Assembly (NCBI RefSeq): GCF_947631635.1 | Contig: NZ_CANRMB010000001.1 | Location: 271,572 to 335,571 of the forward strand | Length of the DNA: 64,000 nucleotides | From: an uncultured Dysosmobacter sp. | GTDB taxonomy: Bacteria > Bacillota > Clostridia > Oscillospirales > Oscillospiraceae | Direction: 5' to 3' | Shown: in pieces, positions 17,381 through 26,381 of the stretch | Numbering within the stretch: the stretch's first letter is position 1 | How the letters are laid out: every line of letters starts with the position of its first letter | Program-made: the position numbers and the translations under genes | The notes under the pieces: model-generated | What the model saw: only the letters and a program-made list of their open reading frames with translations | Databases searched by the model: none | Told to the model about the DNA's origin: nothing

Positions 17381-18379
17381 ATGGACACCATGAAGACAGG
17401 GGCTTACCTGGCGATGCTGCGCAAGGCCCGGGGACAGACCCAGCAGGAGGCGGCCGAACAGCTGGGCGTCTCCAACAAGACCATCAGCAAATGGGAATCC
17501 GGCGGCGGACTTCCGGATATCACCGTGCTGCCCGCCCTGGCGGAGCTGTACGGCATCACGGTTGACGACATCCTGGCGGGGGAGACCCTGACGGAGCGGC
17601 GGCGGACCCTTTTGGAGGGGGAGACGGCGGCCCGGAAAAAGCGCCTGCTGGTCCGCCTGCGGACGCGGTTCGACGTGTGCCTTGCCATCTCCCTGGCGCT
17701 GGCGGGGCTGGCATTTTTGGCGCTCCCCTACGTCTCCCTGGCGGCGCTGCCCCTCTCTGCCGCGGCGGTATGGGTGGGGTACATCCTGGTCTCCCATCCC
17801 ATCCGCTACGGGGATGTAAAAGCGGACGCGGACTTGTGGCGGAATCTCTACCAGAAGCTGCTGGCGGCCTCCGCCGTCCAGTGGGGCGCGTTTCTGGCGC
17901 GGAGCCACTATGGAAGCCAGTCGATGGATTGGGAGAGGGGCGGCGTTGTCTGGGCCTATGACGACTGGAAGCCGGTGGCGTTCTGCGCCGGACTGCTGGC
18001 GCTGTACGCCGTATTCCAATGGAGGCTGAAGCGGACGGCGGGGGCGGAGCTGCTGCCCGGCCCGTGGAAGATGTGGCTGGCCTGGGGGTTCTGGGCAGTG
18101 TGCTTTCTGGCGCTGTGGACCCTGGCGGACGGCCGGTATGACCAGGCCATGACGCCCTGGATCAACAAATACGGCATGGATGTATTCCAGGACAGCCGCT
18201 TTGAGCATTGGCCCAAACTGCGGGCAGTCCGGGACGAGGAGCTGCTGCCCTATGTCTGGGCGCGGCGGGGCGTGCTGGCCGCGGGGACCGCCGCCGGACT
18301 GGGCCTGCTGGGCTGGACAGCGCGCAGATGGAGCCGCCGCAAAAAACCCAAAGAACCTCTTGCGGCCCCGCAGAAATGA
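17381..18379 (+). CDS. XRE-family regulator with membrane domain
   Basis: 332 residues. HTH domain at residues 8-62 (QQEAAEQLGVSNKTISKWESG and the typical LYGITVDDILAGE tail). The rest contains about five or six hydrophobic segments, starting with LAISLALAGLAFLALPYVSLAALPL. This is the common clostridial plan of an XRE domain fused to a multi-pass membrane domain; ligand unknown. ATG at 17381 has AAAGGAG upstream. The next gene follows 37 bp downstream on the same strand. Confidence 0.85.
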   Translation: MDTMKTGAYLAMLRKARGQTQQEAAEQLGVSNKTISKWESGGGLPDITVLPALAELYGITVDDILAGETLTERRRTLLEGETAARKKRLLVRLRTRFDVCLAISLALAGLAFLALPYVSLAALPLSAAAVWVGYILVSHPIRYGDVKADADLWRNLYQKLLAASAVQWGAFLARSHYGSQSMDWERGGVVWAYDDWKPVAFCAGLLALYAVFQWRLKRTAGAELLPGPWKMWLAWGFWAVCFLALWTLADGRYDQAMTPWINKYGMDVFQDSRFEHWPKLRAVRDEELLPYVWARRGVLAAGTAAGLGLLGWTARRWSRRKKPKEPLAAPQK

Positions 18380-18416
18380 TGATAGAATTTTCCCCATAAT
18401 AGAAGGGAAGATCGTC

Positions 18417-19079
18417 ATGTATCACTATATCTTTTTTGATCTGGACGGCACGCTGACCGATTCCAAGGAGGGCATCCTCAACTGCCTGCGGTATGCCCTG
18501 GAGAAAATGGGGGAGCCGGTGCCGCCGGAGGAGACCCTGATCCAGTTCATCGGTCCGCCGCTGCAGGATTCCTTTATGCGCTTCTGCGGCTTTGACGAGG
18601 ATAAAGCCCTGCGGGGCATCGCGCTGTTCCGGGAGCGGTACGCTCCCATCGGCAAGTTTGAAAACGCCGCCGCGCCGGGGATGCCGGAGCTGTGCCGGCG
18701 GCTGAAGGCGCAGGGCTATGTGCTGGCGCTGGCGTCCTCCAAGCCGGAGGAGCTGTGCGTGCCCATCTGCGGGAAATTCGGATTCACGCCCTCCATGGAG
18801 ACGATCACAGGCAGCCCGCCCCTGGGGGATTGGAGCAAGGCCGACGTGATCCGGGAGACCATGCGGCGCCTGGGCCTGACAGAGGCCGACAAGCCGTCCA
18901 TCCTGATGGTGGGCGACCGGGAGTTCGACGTGCTGGGCGCGAAGGAGTGCGGCATCGACTGCGTGGGCGTGGAGTTTTTCGGCTACGCCGGCCCGGGAGA
19001 GCTGGAGAAGGCCGGCGCCGTGGCGGTGGTCCGGACGGCAGAGGAGCTGGAACGCTTTATTCAGGAACACGGTATATAA
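18417..19079 (+). CDS. HAD-family phosphatase (phosphoglycolate phosphatase-like)
   Basis: 220 residues. HAD motif I FFDLDGTLTDS (residues 6-16), motif II LASS, motif III Lys in DWSKADVI, and motif IV VGDREFDVLGA are all present, with a small alpha-helical cap. The family dephosphorylates phosphoglycolate, nucleotides or sugar phosphates; the substrate cannot be read from sequence. It ends at a good terminator. Confidence 0.88.
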   Translation: MYHYIFFDLDGTLTDSKEGILNCLRYALEKMGEPVPPEETLIQFIGPPLQDSFMRFCGFDEDKALRGIALFRERYAPIGKFENAAAPGMPELCRRLKAQGYVLALASSKPEELCVPICGKFGFTPSMETITGSPPLGDWSKADVIRETMRRLGLTEADKPSILMVGDREFDVLGAKECGIDCVGVEFFGYAGPGELEKAGAVAVVRTAEELERFIQEHGI

Positions 19080-19080
19080 A

Positions 19081-19110
19081 AAGACATCCCCTGTATGGGG
19101 ATGTCTTTTC
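19081..19110 (+). terminator. Terminator between convergent genes
   Basis: AAGACATCCCC / GGGGATGTCTT with T-runs on the plus side and A-run on the other; bidirectional. Confidence 0.85.
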
Positions 19111-19114
19111 GTAT

Positions 19115-20404
19115 TCAGGAGGCGCTTTTTTCCTGCGCCGAAAGCTCTTGCAGCGTCAGGCCCTCGCCGGAGAGGTCGGCCTCCATGAGCGGGGCCACGG
19201 GGACGGCCAGATACATGCTGTTGCCGTATGTAAAGGCACCGGACGTGACGCCGATGACCTGCCCATAGACGTTCAGCAGAGCGCCGCCGCTGCTGCCCCT
19301 GGAGATATCCGCGGTGTTCATGATACAGGGCAGGGCGTAGCTGTCCACATCGCGCTCCACGGCGCTGATGATGCCGGAGCTGACAGCCAGCCCCATGCCC
19401 AGGGGATTGCCCAGGGCATACACCGTGTCTCCGGCCCGCAGATCCTCCGTGCCCGCCATCTCCAGGGCGGAAAAGGCGGAGGCGGTTTTGCCGTCCGCGG
19501 AGGTGCGGGAGACGCGCAGGACCGCCAGGTCGGCGTCCGGGTCACAGCAGACGACGGACTCCACGGCGTAGGCCTCTCCGGTGGAGAGGATGGCGGCGGC
19601 ATAGGCGGCGCCCTCAATGGAATGATAGTTGGTGACAGCAAGGCCGTCGGTGGAGATGAAGAAGCCGCTGGCACGGGCGGAGGGGATCTGCAGGTCGATG
19701 TCCCTCTGCGCTGCGTAGACGTTCAGGCAGAACACGGCGGCGCTGTAACGGTCCGCCGCCTGCCGGGCGGTCAGCTCCGGAGAGAGAAGCCCCAGGGCGC
19801 CGGCGGAGGCCTGGGAGCAGACGCCCTTTTGGATCAGGCGCTCCACAACCGTTTCGCCGCTGCCCTTGTAGGAGAAGGTCAAAGCGTCCCGCATGGCCTG
19901 GAACAGGTCTCCCCGGAGCAGAGGGCCGGAATAGGACCGGGAGACCAGGCCGATGTGCTGAGCAAACACCGCCGCGTGCTCCGCGGCAAAGTCACCGTCC
20001 CTGTCGGAGTATCCCAGCATCCGCAGAAGAAGCGTGCACCAGCCGTCGGCGGTAATGGCGCTGTCAGGGCGGTAGGCCTGAGCGGTGGTGCTGGAGGCCC
20101 AGCCCTGTTTGGAGATGTAGGAGATGGAGGACCTGGCCCAGGCAGGGGCGGTCCGGAAGCCGGCAGACGCCGCTGTACGGGCGGCCTCCTGCTCCGCACC
20201 GGCCAGACGGACCAGCAGGACCGCGGCCTGGGCGCGGGTGGCAGGCTCGTTCAGGGCATAGCTGCCGTCATAGCCCTTGACCAGGCCCAGCGCGGCCAGG
20301 GTGTCCGCCGCGCGGGCGGACTCTCCCTCCAGCGCGGCGGCGGAGGGGGCCGCACCGGCCAGCAGGACCAGCGCGCAGAATATGGAAAGGAGTCTTTTTT
20401 TCAT
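19115..20404 (-). CDS. Secreted trypsin-like serine protease with SLH-like N-terminal region
   Basis: 429 residues. A signal peptide (MKKRLLSIFCALVLLAGA) is followed by a region with SLH-like pattern (ADTLAALGLVKGYDGSYALNEPATRAQAAVLL) and then a chymotrypsin-fold protease. The triad is visible: His261 (TNYHSIEG), Asp292 (PDADLAVL) and Ser372 (SRGSSGGALL). It resembles HtrA-type proteases but no PDZ domain follows. The SLH-like region may hold it at the cell wall. Substrate unknown. Start at 20404 was chosen because it begins the signal peptide. Confidence 0.88.
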   Translation of the reverse strand: MKKRLLSIFCALVLLAGAAPSAAALEGESARAADTLAALGLVKGYDGSYALNEPATRAQAAVLLVRLAGAEQEAARTAASAGFRTAPAWARSSISYISKQGWASSTTAQAYRPDSAITADGWCTLLLRMLGYSDRDGDFAAEHAAVFAQHIGLVSRSYSGPLLRGDLFQAMRDALTFSYKGSGETVVERLIQKGVCSQASAGALGLLSPELTARQAADRYSAAVFCLNVYAAQRDIDLQIPSARASGFFISTDGLAVTNYHSIEGAAYAAAILSTGEAYAVESVVCCDPDADLAVLRVSRTSADGKTASAFSALEMAGTEDLRAGDTVYALGNPLGMGLAVSSGIISAVERDVDSYALPCIMNTADISRGSSGGALLNVYGQVIGVTSGAFTYGNSMYLAVPVAPLMEADLSGEGLTLQELSAQEKSAS

Positions 20405-20574
20405 GGGGCGCCTCCAACTGTTCAAAGTGATGCTATTTTAACACGGTGAGGTGGACCTTGCAAGGCTGTGACCGCTGGACAGACGGGAGAAAATCTGCTA
20501 CAATCTCCATATAGAGCGATCAGGAGCTTTTGCCGCGTCCGGCGGCACAATATAAAATAAAGGAGAGATCTCAA

Positions 20575-21231
20575 ATGGAACTGAAAAATATTTTGAGCAA
20601 GTGCGACCACACCCTGCTGGCCCAGACAGCCACCTGGGACGAGATCAAGGCCATCTGCGACGACGGCATGAAATATGAGTGCGCCAGTGTGTGCATCCCC
20701 GCCTCCTATGTGAAGCAGGCGGCGGAGTATGTGGCGGGCAAGCTGGCCATCTGCACCGTCATTGGCTTCCCCAACGGCTATGACACCACCGCCGCCAAGT
20801 GCTTCATGGCCTCCGATGCCGTGGACAACGGCGCGGAAGAGGTGGACATGGTCATCAACATCGGCTGGGTGAAGGACCGGAAGTGGGACGACCTGCTGGC
20901 GGAGATCAAGGCCATCAAGGCCGCCTGCAAGGGCAAGCTGCTGAAGGTCATCATTGAGACCTGCTTCCTCACCGACGAGGAGAAGATCAAGATGTGCGAG
21001 ATCGTCACCGCCTCCGGCGCGGACTATATCAAGACCTCCACCGGCTTTGGCGGCGGCGGAGCCACCCGGGAGGATGTGGCCCTGTTCGCCAAGCACATCG
21101 GCCCCAACGTGAAGATCAAGGCCGCCGGCGGCATCGCAAATCTCCAGGACGCCGAGGACTTTATCAACCTGGGCGCCTCCCGCCTGGGCACCAGCCGCAT
21201 CGTCAAGGCCGTCAAGGCCATGGAGGGCTGA
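20575..21231 (+). CDS. deoC: Deoxyribose-phosphate aldolase
   Basis: 218 residues. Splits 2-deoxyribose 5-phosphate into glyceraldehyde 3-phosphate and acetaldehyde in nucleoside catabolism. The Schiff-base lysine is Lys153 in [14 protein letters not shown]; the CDHTLL N-terminal motif and the VDMVINIGW strand also match. AAAGGAGAG ribosome binding site at 20559. It is 4 bp from deoD, so the two are translated together. Confidence 0.96.
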   Translation: MELKNILSKCDHTLLAQTATWDEIKAICDDGMKYECASVCIPASYVKQAAEYVAGKLAICTVIGFPNGYDTTAAKCFMASDAVDNGAEEVDMVINIGWVKDRKWDDLLAEIKAIKAACKGKLLKVIIETCFLTDEEKIKMCEIVTASGADYIKTSTGFGGGGATREDVALFAKHIGPNVKIKAAGGIANLQDAEDFINLGASRLGTSRIVKAVKAMEG

Positions 21232-21235
21232 GGGC

Positions 21236-21952
21236 ATGGGCACCCCCCACAACGAAGCCGCCCAGGGCGCGTTCGCCAAGACCGTCCTGATGCCCGGCGA
21301 CCCTCTGCGGGCCAAATTTATCGCGGAGACCTTTTTGACGGACGCCAGGCTGGTGAACAACGTCCGGGGCGTCCAGGGCTATACCGGCACCTATCGGGGA
21401 ACGCCGGTGTCCGTGATGGCCTCCGGCATGGGGATGCCCTCCATCGGCATCTACTCCCATGAGCTGTTCCACTTCTACGATGTGGACAACATCATCCGGG
21501 TGGGCAGCGCGGGCGGCATCTCTCCCAAGCTGAAGCTGCGGGACGTGGTGATGGCCCAGGGCGCCTGCACGGACTCCGACTACGCCCACCAGTACGGCCT
21601 GCCCGGCACCTTTGCCCCCATTGCGGATTTCACGCTGCTGGAGACCGCCGTGGCGGTGGCCCGGCGGATGGGCGTGGAGCCGCCGGTGGGCAACCTGCTG
21701 TCCTCCGATGTGTTTTACAACAAGGCGGGCAACACCATGGACTGGGGCAAGATGGGCGTCCTCGCCATCGAGATGGAGACGGCGGCCCTGTACTGCAACG
21801 CCGCCGAGGCGGGCAAGCGGGCGCTGACCATCTGCACCATCTCCGACAGCCTTGTCACCGGCGAGGAGCTGCCTCCCGCCGACCGCCAGACCAGCTTCAC
21901 CCAGATGATGGAGATTGCCCTGGGGGTGGCCGTGGAGATGGCAGAGAAGTGA
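21236..21952 (+). CDS. deoD: Purine-nucleoside phosphorylase, DeoD type
   Basis: 238 residues, close to the usual DeoD length. Releases the base from purine (deoxy)nucleosides with phosphate, feeding deoxyribose phosphate to DeoC. Motifs: phosphate site MPGDPLRAKFIAE, RVGSAGGI, and the purine/ribose site IEMETAALY followed by TISDSLVTGE. Coupled to deoC upstream; followed by two hairpins. Confidence 0.96.
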   Translation: MGTPHNEAAQGAFAKTVLMPGDPLRAKFIAETFLTDARLVNNVRGVQGYTGTYRGTPVSVMASGMGMPSIGIYSHELFHFYDVDNIIRVGSAGGISPKLKLRDVVMAQGACTDSDYAHQYGLPGTFAPIADFTLLETAVAVARRMGVEPPVGNLLSSDVFYNKAGNTMDWGKMGVLAIEMETAALYCNAAEAGKRALTICTISDSLVTGEELPPADRQTSFTQMMEIALGVAVEMAEK

Positions 21953-21970
21953 CCGGATAACGGCATATGG

Positions 21971-21992
21971 CCCCCGCCCGGCGGGCGGGGGA
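21971..21992 (+). terminator. GC-rich hairpin after deoD
   Basis: CCCCCGCCCG / CGGGCGGGGG stem without an obvious U-tract. Confidence 0.4.
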
Positions 21993-22049
21993 ATGGGGGA
22001 AAGACCGTTTGGAAGAGACAATGTCATGAAGCTAAGTCTTGAACGCACG

Positions 22050-22093
22050 CAAAAAAAGAACCTACCCTGTTTGAAATGGGGTGGGTTCTTTTG
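22050..22093 (+). terminator. Terminator between convergent genes
   Basis: AAAAGAACCTACCC / GGGTGGGTTCTTTT stem with A and T runs on the two flanks; likely bidirectional. Confidence 0.7.
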
Positions 22094-22186
22094 CAATATG
22101 AATGTAAGATTCCGCACTTTATGTTGCCTGTTAAGTTAAGAATTAAGAATACAGTATAAAGCTGAGATTTGTTTTTATCCTAATAA

Positions 22187-23170
22187 TCAGAATTCTATGT
22201 CGTATTCAAGATATCTTCTCGACTCATTTTTTGCTTCACTTGCAACCGTTGCATTGCCCGCACATTTCAGCCCTTTTAATACTGCATCGATTTTCATTGC
22301 GTCGCTTTCTTTCATGCCGGAAGAATTGCTGAGTTTTAGCATAAATTTCTGATGGAGCAAAGGTGTCTTCTCGTTTAATCTCATTGAGACGAGTGTTTGA
22401 ATACTCGGGTCTCTCTGTAGGTATTTTAGCCAAGGCTTAATGGGTGAGTGTCCGGGAAATTCCATCTCCGCTGCGATTTCAACCGTGGAATACTTCTTCT
22501 CCGTGGAATTGTGTTCTGTATCGGCTGTTGCTGCTACTGCTTTTGCGTGAGCTTTAACCTTCTTCTCAGAAAATGCTGCCTGTTCTTCCTTATAAGTGAC
22601 TCTAAAGTGTTTTGCGCCAAGATCCTGTGCAATTTTCTGCAACTCATTTATTCGAGCTATTTTTAAGTAACTGAAATATTCATCCAGCGCTATATATCTA
22701 TCTCTCTCACTGGGATCAACGTAATAGAATTCACAATCGCAATCTGGATAGAACATCAATCCAAATGCTTCAATCGAATCTCGAAAGATGTTCACGATAT
22801 GTAGTCCCTTTTGGTTAGATGTATAACCAATAGACCCATGGCATACTTCTTTTTCGGCGTGTTTTTTGCCCCGGTTCACTATTCTTATGAATTTCGGCAT
22901 AAGAAAATCCGCATGATCTAGTGAGTCTGCGAATATTGGCTGCAGGGATTTTAGCTCAAGCTGCCGAGCTTTTTCGCCAGCACTATCTTTTATTGTTTGT
23001 GTGCCCTTTTTTACCGCATTTCCCATGGACTCCGCAATTACTGAGACATCCGAAAAATCGAACTTACCATCATCATTCTGGTCAACGGCTTGAATTGCAT
23101 TATCGAATAAGTTTTTGGCGGTTTTTCCAGCCCCTGAGACTAATGCTTCAAATTTTAATTTTTTCTCCAT
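22187..23170 (-). CDS. AT-rich hypothetical protein with EF-hand-like loop
   Basis: 327 residues; no family recognised. Residues 30-41 read DQNDDGKFDFSD, a good EF-hand or dockerin-type calcium loop (D-x-N-x-D-G-x-x-D-x-x-D). A Lys/Ala-rich low-complexity stretch with TEHNSTEKKYST lies near residue 210. No signal peptide or membrane helix is visible. Base composition is clearly more AT-rich than all surrounding genes and codon use differs, so it was probably acquired. It sits on the opposite strand inside an otherwise coherent nucleoside salvage block. Confidence 0.7.
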   Translation of the reverse strand: MEKKLKFEALVSGAGKTAKNLFDNAIQAVDQNDDGKFDFSDVSVIAESMGNAVKKGTQTIKDSAGEKARQLELKSLQPIFADSLDHADFLMPKFIRIVNRGKKHAEKEVCHGSIGYTSNQKGLHIVNIFRDSIEAFGLMFYPDCDCEFYYVDPSERDRYIALDEYFSYLKIARINELQKIAQDLGAKHFRVTYKEEQAAFSEKKVKAHAKAVAATADTEHNSTEKKYSTVEIAAEMEFPGHSPIKPWLKYLQRDPSIQTLVSMRLNEKTPLLHQKFMLKLSNSSGMKESDAMKIDAVLKGLKCAGNATVASEAKNESRRYLEYDIEF

Positions 23171-23441
23171 TATACGATTCCTCCGAGTTTTAATCTATAA
23201 TAGGGCTTGTAAATTCTGCGTCATTAACCTGTAATCGTATAACACTGTTCTTCGTGCAAATTACAACTGCTTTTTCTATTTCAGATATAAATGTATTATA
23301 TCACCTTTGAAATTAAAGTGATAGGGTGATGTAGAATAATTTTGTGTTTTTAGATTAACTTCATGACATTGCTGGAAAAGGACGGCCTTTTCTCCGTTTT
23401 GACCAAAATGTTGCAAAATCGAAAACAATTGTAAAATCCGG

Positions 23442-23470
23442 TTGAAATCGGCAGCAGGACTTGATATAAT
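23442..23470 (+). promoter_or_regulatory. Promoter of the BMP lipoprotein gene
   Basis: TTGAAA, 17-bp spacer, perfect TATAAT, followed by a ~65-nt leader. Confidence 0.8.
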
Positions 23471-23477
23471 GGCTCCG

Positions 23478-23522
23478 ACCTGGAAAGGTCAAAATCCCCC
23501 GCGTGTCGAGGGGGAAAATTTT
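23478..23522 (+). promoter_or_regulatory. Two leader hairpins, possible attenuator
   Basis: GACC-TGGAAA-GGTC, then TCCCCC-GCGTGTCGA-GGGGGA followed by AAATTTTT, all before the AAGGAAGG ribosome binding site. The second resembles an intrinsic terminator within the leader. Confidence 0.45.
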
Positions 23523-23541
23523 TAAAGGAAGGTTGATTCCA

Positions 23542-24705
23542 ATGAAGAAGTTTCTTGCTCTGATTCTCGCGTTGGTCATGGCCCTGTCCCTGGTCGCCTG
23601 CGGCGGCGGTGACAAGCCTGCTGAAGAGGATCAGAAAGAGCCCGAGCAGACCGCTGAGCCTGCTGAAGAAGGCGCTGAGTTCAGAGTCGCCATGATCACC
23701 GACTACGGTGACATCACCGACCAGTCCTTCAACCAGACTACATACGAGGCCTGCAAGGCTTACTGCGATGCCAACGGCGTGCAGTTCAACTACTACAAGC
23801 CCGCCGGTGACTCCACTGCCGAGCGTGTCGCCATGGTCGAGAAGGCCGTGGACGAGGACTACAACGTCATCGTGATGCCCGGCTTTGCCTTCGGTGAGAC
23901 CATCACCGAGGTCGCCGACGTGTATCCCGACGTCACCTTCATCGCTCTGGACGTGAGCGCTGGCGACCTGGGCGACTACACCCTGCCCGAGAACGTGTAC
24001 TGTGCTGTGTATCAGGAAGAGCTGTGCGGCTACATGGCCGGTTACGCCGCTGTGAAGCTGGGCTACACCCACCTGGGCTTCGTGGGCGGCATGGCCGTTC
24101 CCGCTGTCCAGCGCTTCGGCTACGGCTACGTGCAGGGCATTGACGCCGCTGCCGGCGAGCTGGGTGTGGACGCCTCTGTGGAGTATGTCTATGGCAACCA
24201 GTTCTTCGGCGATCCCGACATCACCGCTTACGCGGACAACTGGTATCAGACCCTGGGCGTGCAGGTCATCTTTGCCTGCGGCGGCGATATCTGCACCTCT
24301 GTGGGCGAGGCTGCCGCTAAGGTCGAGGGCGCCAAGGTCATCGGCGTCGACGTGGACCAGTCCGGCAATCTGGACACCGCCTATGGCGACGGCATTACCC
24401 TGACCTCCGCCATGAAGGGCCTGACCCTCACCGTGCAGCACATGCTGTCTGAGATCGCTGCCGGCAACTGGGCCAACTACGGCGGCAAGGTGGAGACGCT
24501 GGGCCTGATCTCCGGCGACGACCCCGAGGCCAACTATGTCCAGATCCCCATGGCCACCACCCAGTTCGGTGAGGGCTTCACGGCGGACGACTACAAGGCC
24601 CTGGTGAAGGATATGTACGACGGCAAGATTACCGTCTCCGACGACATCAGCGCTGAGCCCGCCGTCAGCAACATCACGGTGGACTATCAGGGCAACATCA
24701 AATAA
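23542..24705 (+). CDS. BMP-family nucleoside-binding lipoprotein
   Basis: 387 residues. Lipoprotein signal with lipobox LVAC (Cys20) and an acidic linker, then the BMP/PnrA-type periplasmic-binding fold (VAMITDYGDITDQSFNQTTYEA, PGFAFGE, GYGYVQGIDAAA). Such proteins deliver purine nucleosides to an ABC importer. The ABC ATPase and two permeases encoded next complete the system; deoC and deoD just upstream use the imported nucleosides. It has its own promoter and terminator, allowing more binding protein than transporter. Confidence 0.93.
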   Translation: MKKFLALILALVMALSLVACGGGDKPAEEDQKEPEQTAEPAEEGAEFRVAMITDYGDITDQSFNQTTYEACKAYCDANGVQFNYYKPAGDSTAERVAMVEKAVDEDYNVIVMPGFAFGETITEVADVYPDVTFIALDVSAGDLGDYTLPENVYCAVYQEELCGYMAGYAAVKLGYTHLGFVGGMAVPAVQRFGYGYVQGIDAAAGELGVDASVEYVYGNQFFGDPDITAYADNWYQTLGVQVIFACGGDICTSVGEAAAKVEGAKVIGVDVDQSGNLDTAYGDGITLTSAMKGLTLTVQHMLSEIAAGNWANYGGKVETLGLISGDDPEANYVQIPMATTQFGEGFTADDYKALVKDMYDGKITVSDDISAEPAVSNITVDYQGNIK

Positions 24706-24725
24706 GTTCTCCCATGCGGAAACAG

Positions 24726-24759
24726 AGAGGACGGGAATCGATTCCCGTCCTCTTTTTTT
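24726..24759 (+). terminator. Strong terminator after the lipoprotein gene
   Basis: AGAGGACGGGAAT-CG-ATTCCCGTCCTCT followed by seven T. Confidence 0.9.
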
Positions 24760-24780
24760 ATAAAATATGCCAAATTTACT

Positions 24781-24809
24781 TTGAAATGCAGGCGCGGATA
24801 TAGTATAAT
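24781..24809 (+). promoter_or_regulatory. Promoter of the ABC ATPase-permease genes
   Basis: TTGAAA, 17-bp spacer, perfect TATAAT; same spacing and hexamers as the lipoprotein promoter, suggesting matched expression. Confidence 0.78.
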
Positions 24810-24845
24810 AAAGGCACAATGACAACGAGGGGGAGGTCCTGAAAG

Positions 24846-26378
24846 TTGGAATATCCATATGCCGTTGAGATGCTGAATATCACAAAGCGTTTTCCAGGCA
24901 TCGTGGCCAATGACAATATCACGCTGCAGCTGAAAAAAGGCGAGATCCATGCCCTCCTGGGAGAGAACGGCGCCGGAAAGTCCACGCTGATGAGCGTGCT
25001 GTTCGGCCTGTACAGTCCGGAGGAGGGCGTCATCAAGAAAGACGGCCAGGTGGTGGAGATCAAGGATCCCAACGACGCCAATGCCCTGGGCATCGGCATG
25101 GTCCACCAGCACTTCAAGCTGGTGGAGTGCTTCTCCGTGCTGGACAACATCATCATGGGCGTGGAGCCCTGCAAGCACGGATTCCTCCAGAAGGGAGAGG
25201 CCCGGGAAAAGGTGCTGGCACTGTCGGAGAAATACGGTCTCCATGTGGACCCGGACGCCCTGGTGGAGGACATCACCGTGGGTATGCAGCAGCGCACCGA
25301 GATCTTGAAGATGCTGTACCGGGACAACGAGATCCTGATCTTCGATGAGCCCACCGCCGTGCTGACGCCTCAGGAGATCAAGGAACTGATGCAGATCATG
25401 AAGAACCTGGCGGCGGAGGGCAAGTCTATCCTCTTTATCTCCCACAAGCTCAATGAGATCATGGAGGTGGCGGACCGCTGCTCCGTCCTGCGGAAGGGCA
25501 AGTACATCGGCACCGTGGAGATCAAGAACACCACCCGCGAGGAGCTCAGCCGGATGATGGTGGGCCGGGACGTGGAATTCGTGGTACATAAGGAACCCGC
25601 CAAGCCCGGCAAGACCATTTTGGAAGTGGAGGGCATGACCGTGGCCTCCAAGTCCCATGACAACAACGCTGTCAAGGGCGTTTCCTTCCAGGCGCGGGCG
25701 GGCGAGATCGTCTGCATCGCCGGTATCGACGGCAACGGACAGACGGAGCTGGTCTACGGTTTGACAGGCCTGGAGCCTTTGAAGGAGGGCAAGATCACCC
25801 TGGAGGGCCAGGATATCACCCACGCCTCCATCCGCAGGCGTTCCACCATGGGCATGAGCCACATCCCCGAGGACCGGCACAAGCACGGCCTGGTGCTGGA
25901 CTACACCCTGGAGGACAACATGGTGCTCCAGCGGTATTTTGAGCCGCAGTTCGTCAATTCCGCCGGGTTCCTGAAGCGGAAAGCCATTCGGGAGTATGCC
26001 GCGAAGCTGATCGGACAGTATGACGTGCGCTCCGGCCAAGGCCCTGTCACCGTGGCCAGAAGCATGTCCGGCGGCAACCAGCAGAAGGCCATCATCGCCC
26101 GGGAGATCGACAAGAACCCGGAGCTGCTGATCGCCGTTCAGCCCACCCGCGGCCTGGACGTGGGCGCCATCGAATATATCCACAGACAGATCGTGGCCCA
26201 GCGGGACGCCGGAAAGGCGGTCCTGCTGGTGAGCCTGGAGCTGGACGAGGTCATGGCCCTGTCCGACCGCATCCTGGTGATGTACGAGGGTGAGATCGTG
26301 GGCGAGCTGGATCCCAAGGCGACCACGGTGGAAGAGTTGGGCCTGTATATGGCCGGTGCGAAAAGGGAGGGGAAGTAA
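24846..26378 (+). CDS. Nucleoside ABC importer, ATP-binding subunit
   Basis: 510 residues with two ABC domains in tandem, as in sugar and BMP-type nucleoside importers. Domain 1 has Walker A GENGAGKS (about 38-45), signature-like TVGMQQR and Walker B LIFDEPTAVL. Domain 2 has the family-typical altered Walker A GIDGNGQTEL, signature MSGGNQQK and no full Walker B (LIAVQPTRGLD). Start is TTG at 24846 with GGGGGAGG nine bases upstream; no ATG in frame fits better. Operon with the two permeases. Confidence 0.93.
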   Translation: MEYPYAVEMLNITKRFPGIVANDNITLQLKKGEIHALLGENGAGKSTLMSVLFGLYSPEEGVIKKDGQVVEIKDPNDANALGIGMVHQHFKLVECFSVLDNIIMGVEPCKHGFLQKGEAREKVLALSEKYGLHVDPDALVEDITVGMQQRTEILKMLYRDNEILIFDEPTAVLTPQEIKELMQIMKNLAAEGKSILFISHKLNEIMEVADRCSVLRKGKYIGTVEIKNTTREELSRMMVGRDVEFVVHKEPAKPGKTILEVEGMTVASKSHDNNAVKGVSFQARAGEIVCIAGIDGNGQTELVYGLTGLEPLKEGKITLEGQDITHASIRRRSTMGMSHIPEDRHKHGLVLDYTLEDNMVLQRYFEPQFVNSAGFLKRKAIREYAAKLIGQYDVRSGQGPVTVARSMSGGNQQKAIIAREIDKNPELLIAVQPTRGLDVGAIEYIHRQIVAQRDAGKAVLLVSLELDEVMALSDRILVMYEGEIVGELDPKATTVEELGLYMAGAKREGK

Positions 26379-26381
26379 ACC

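Larger units (their letters stand above)
23171..23541. other. Intergenic region before the BMP lipoprotein gene
   Basis: The left part (to about 23340) is AT-rich like the preceding gene and shows no further gene. The right part holds the promoter and leader hairpins of the lipoprotein gene, described separately. Confidence 0.6.
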
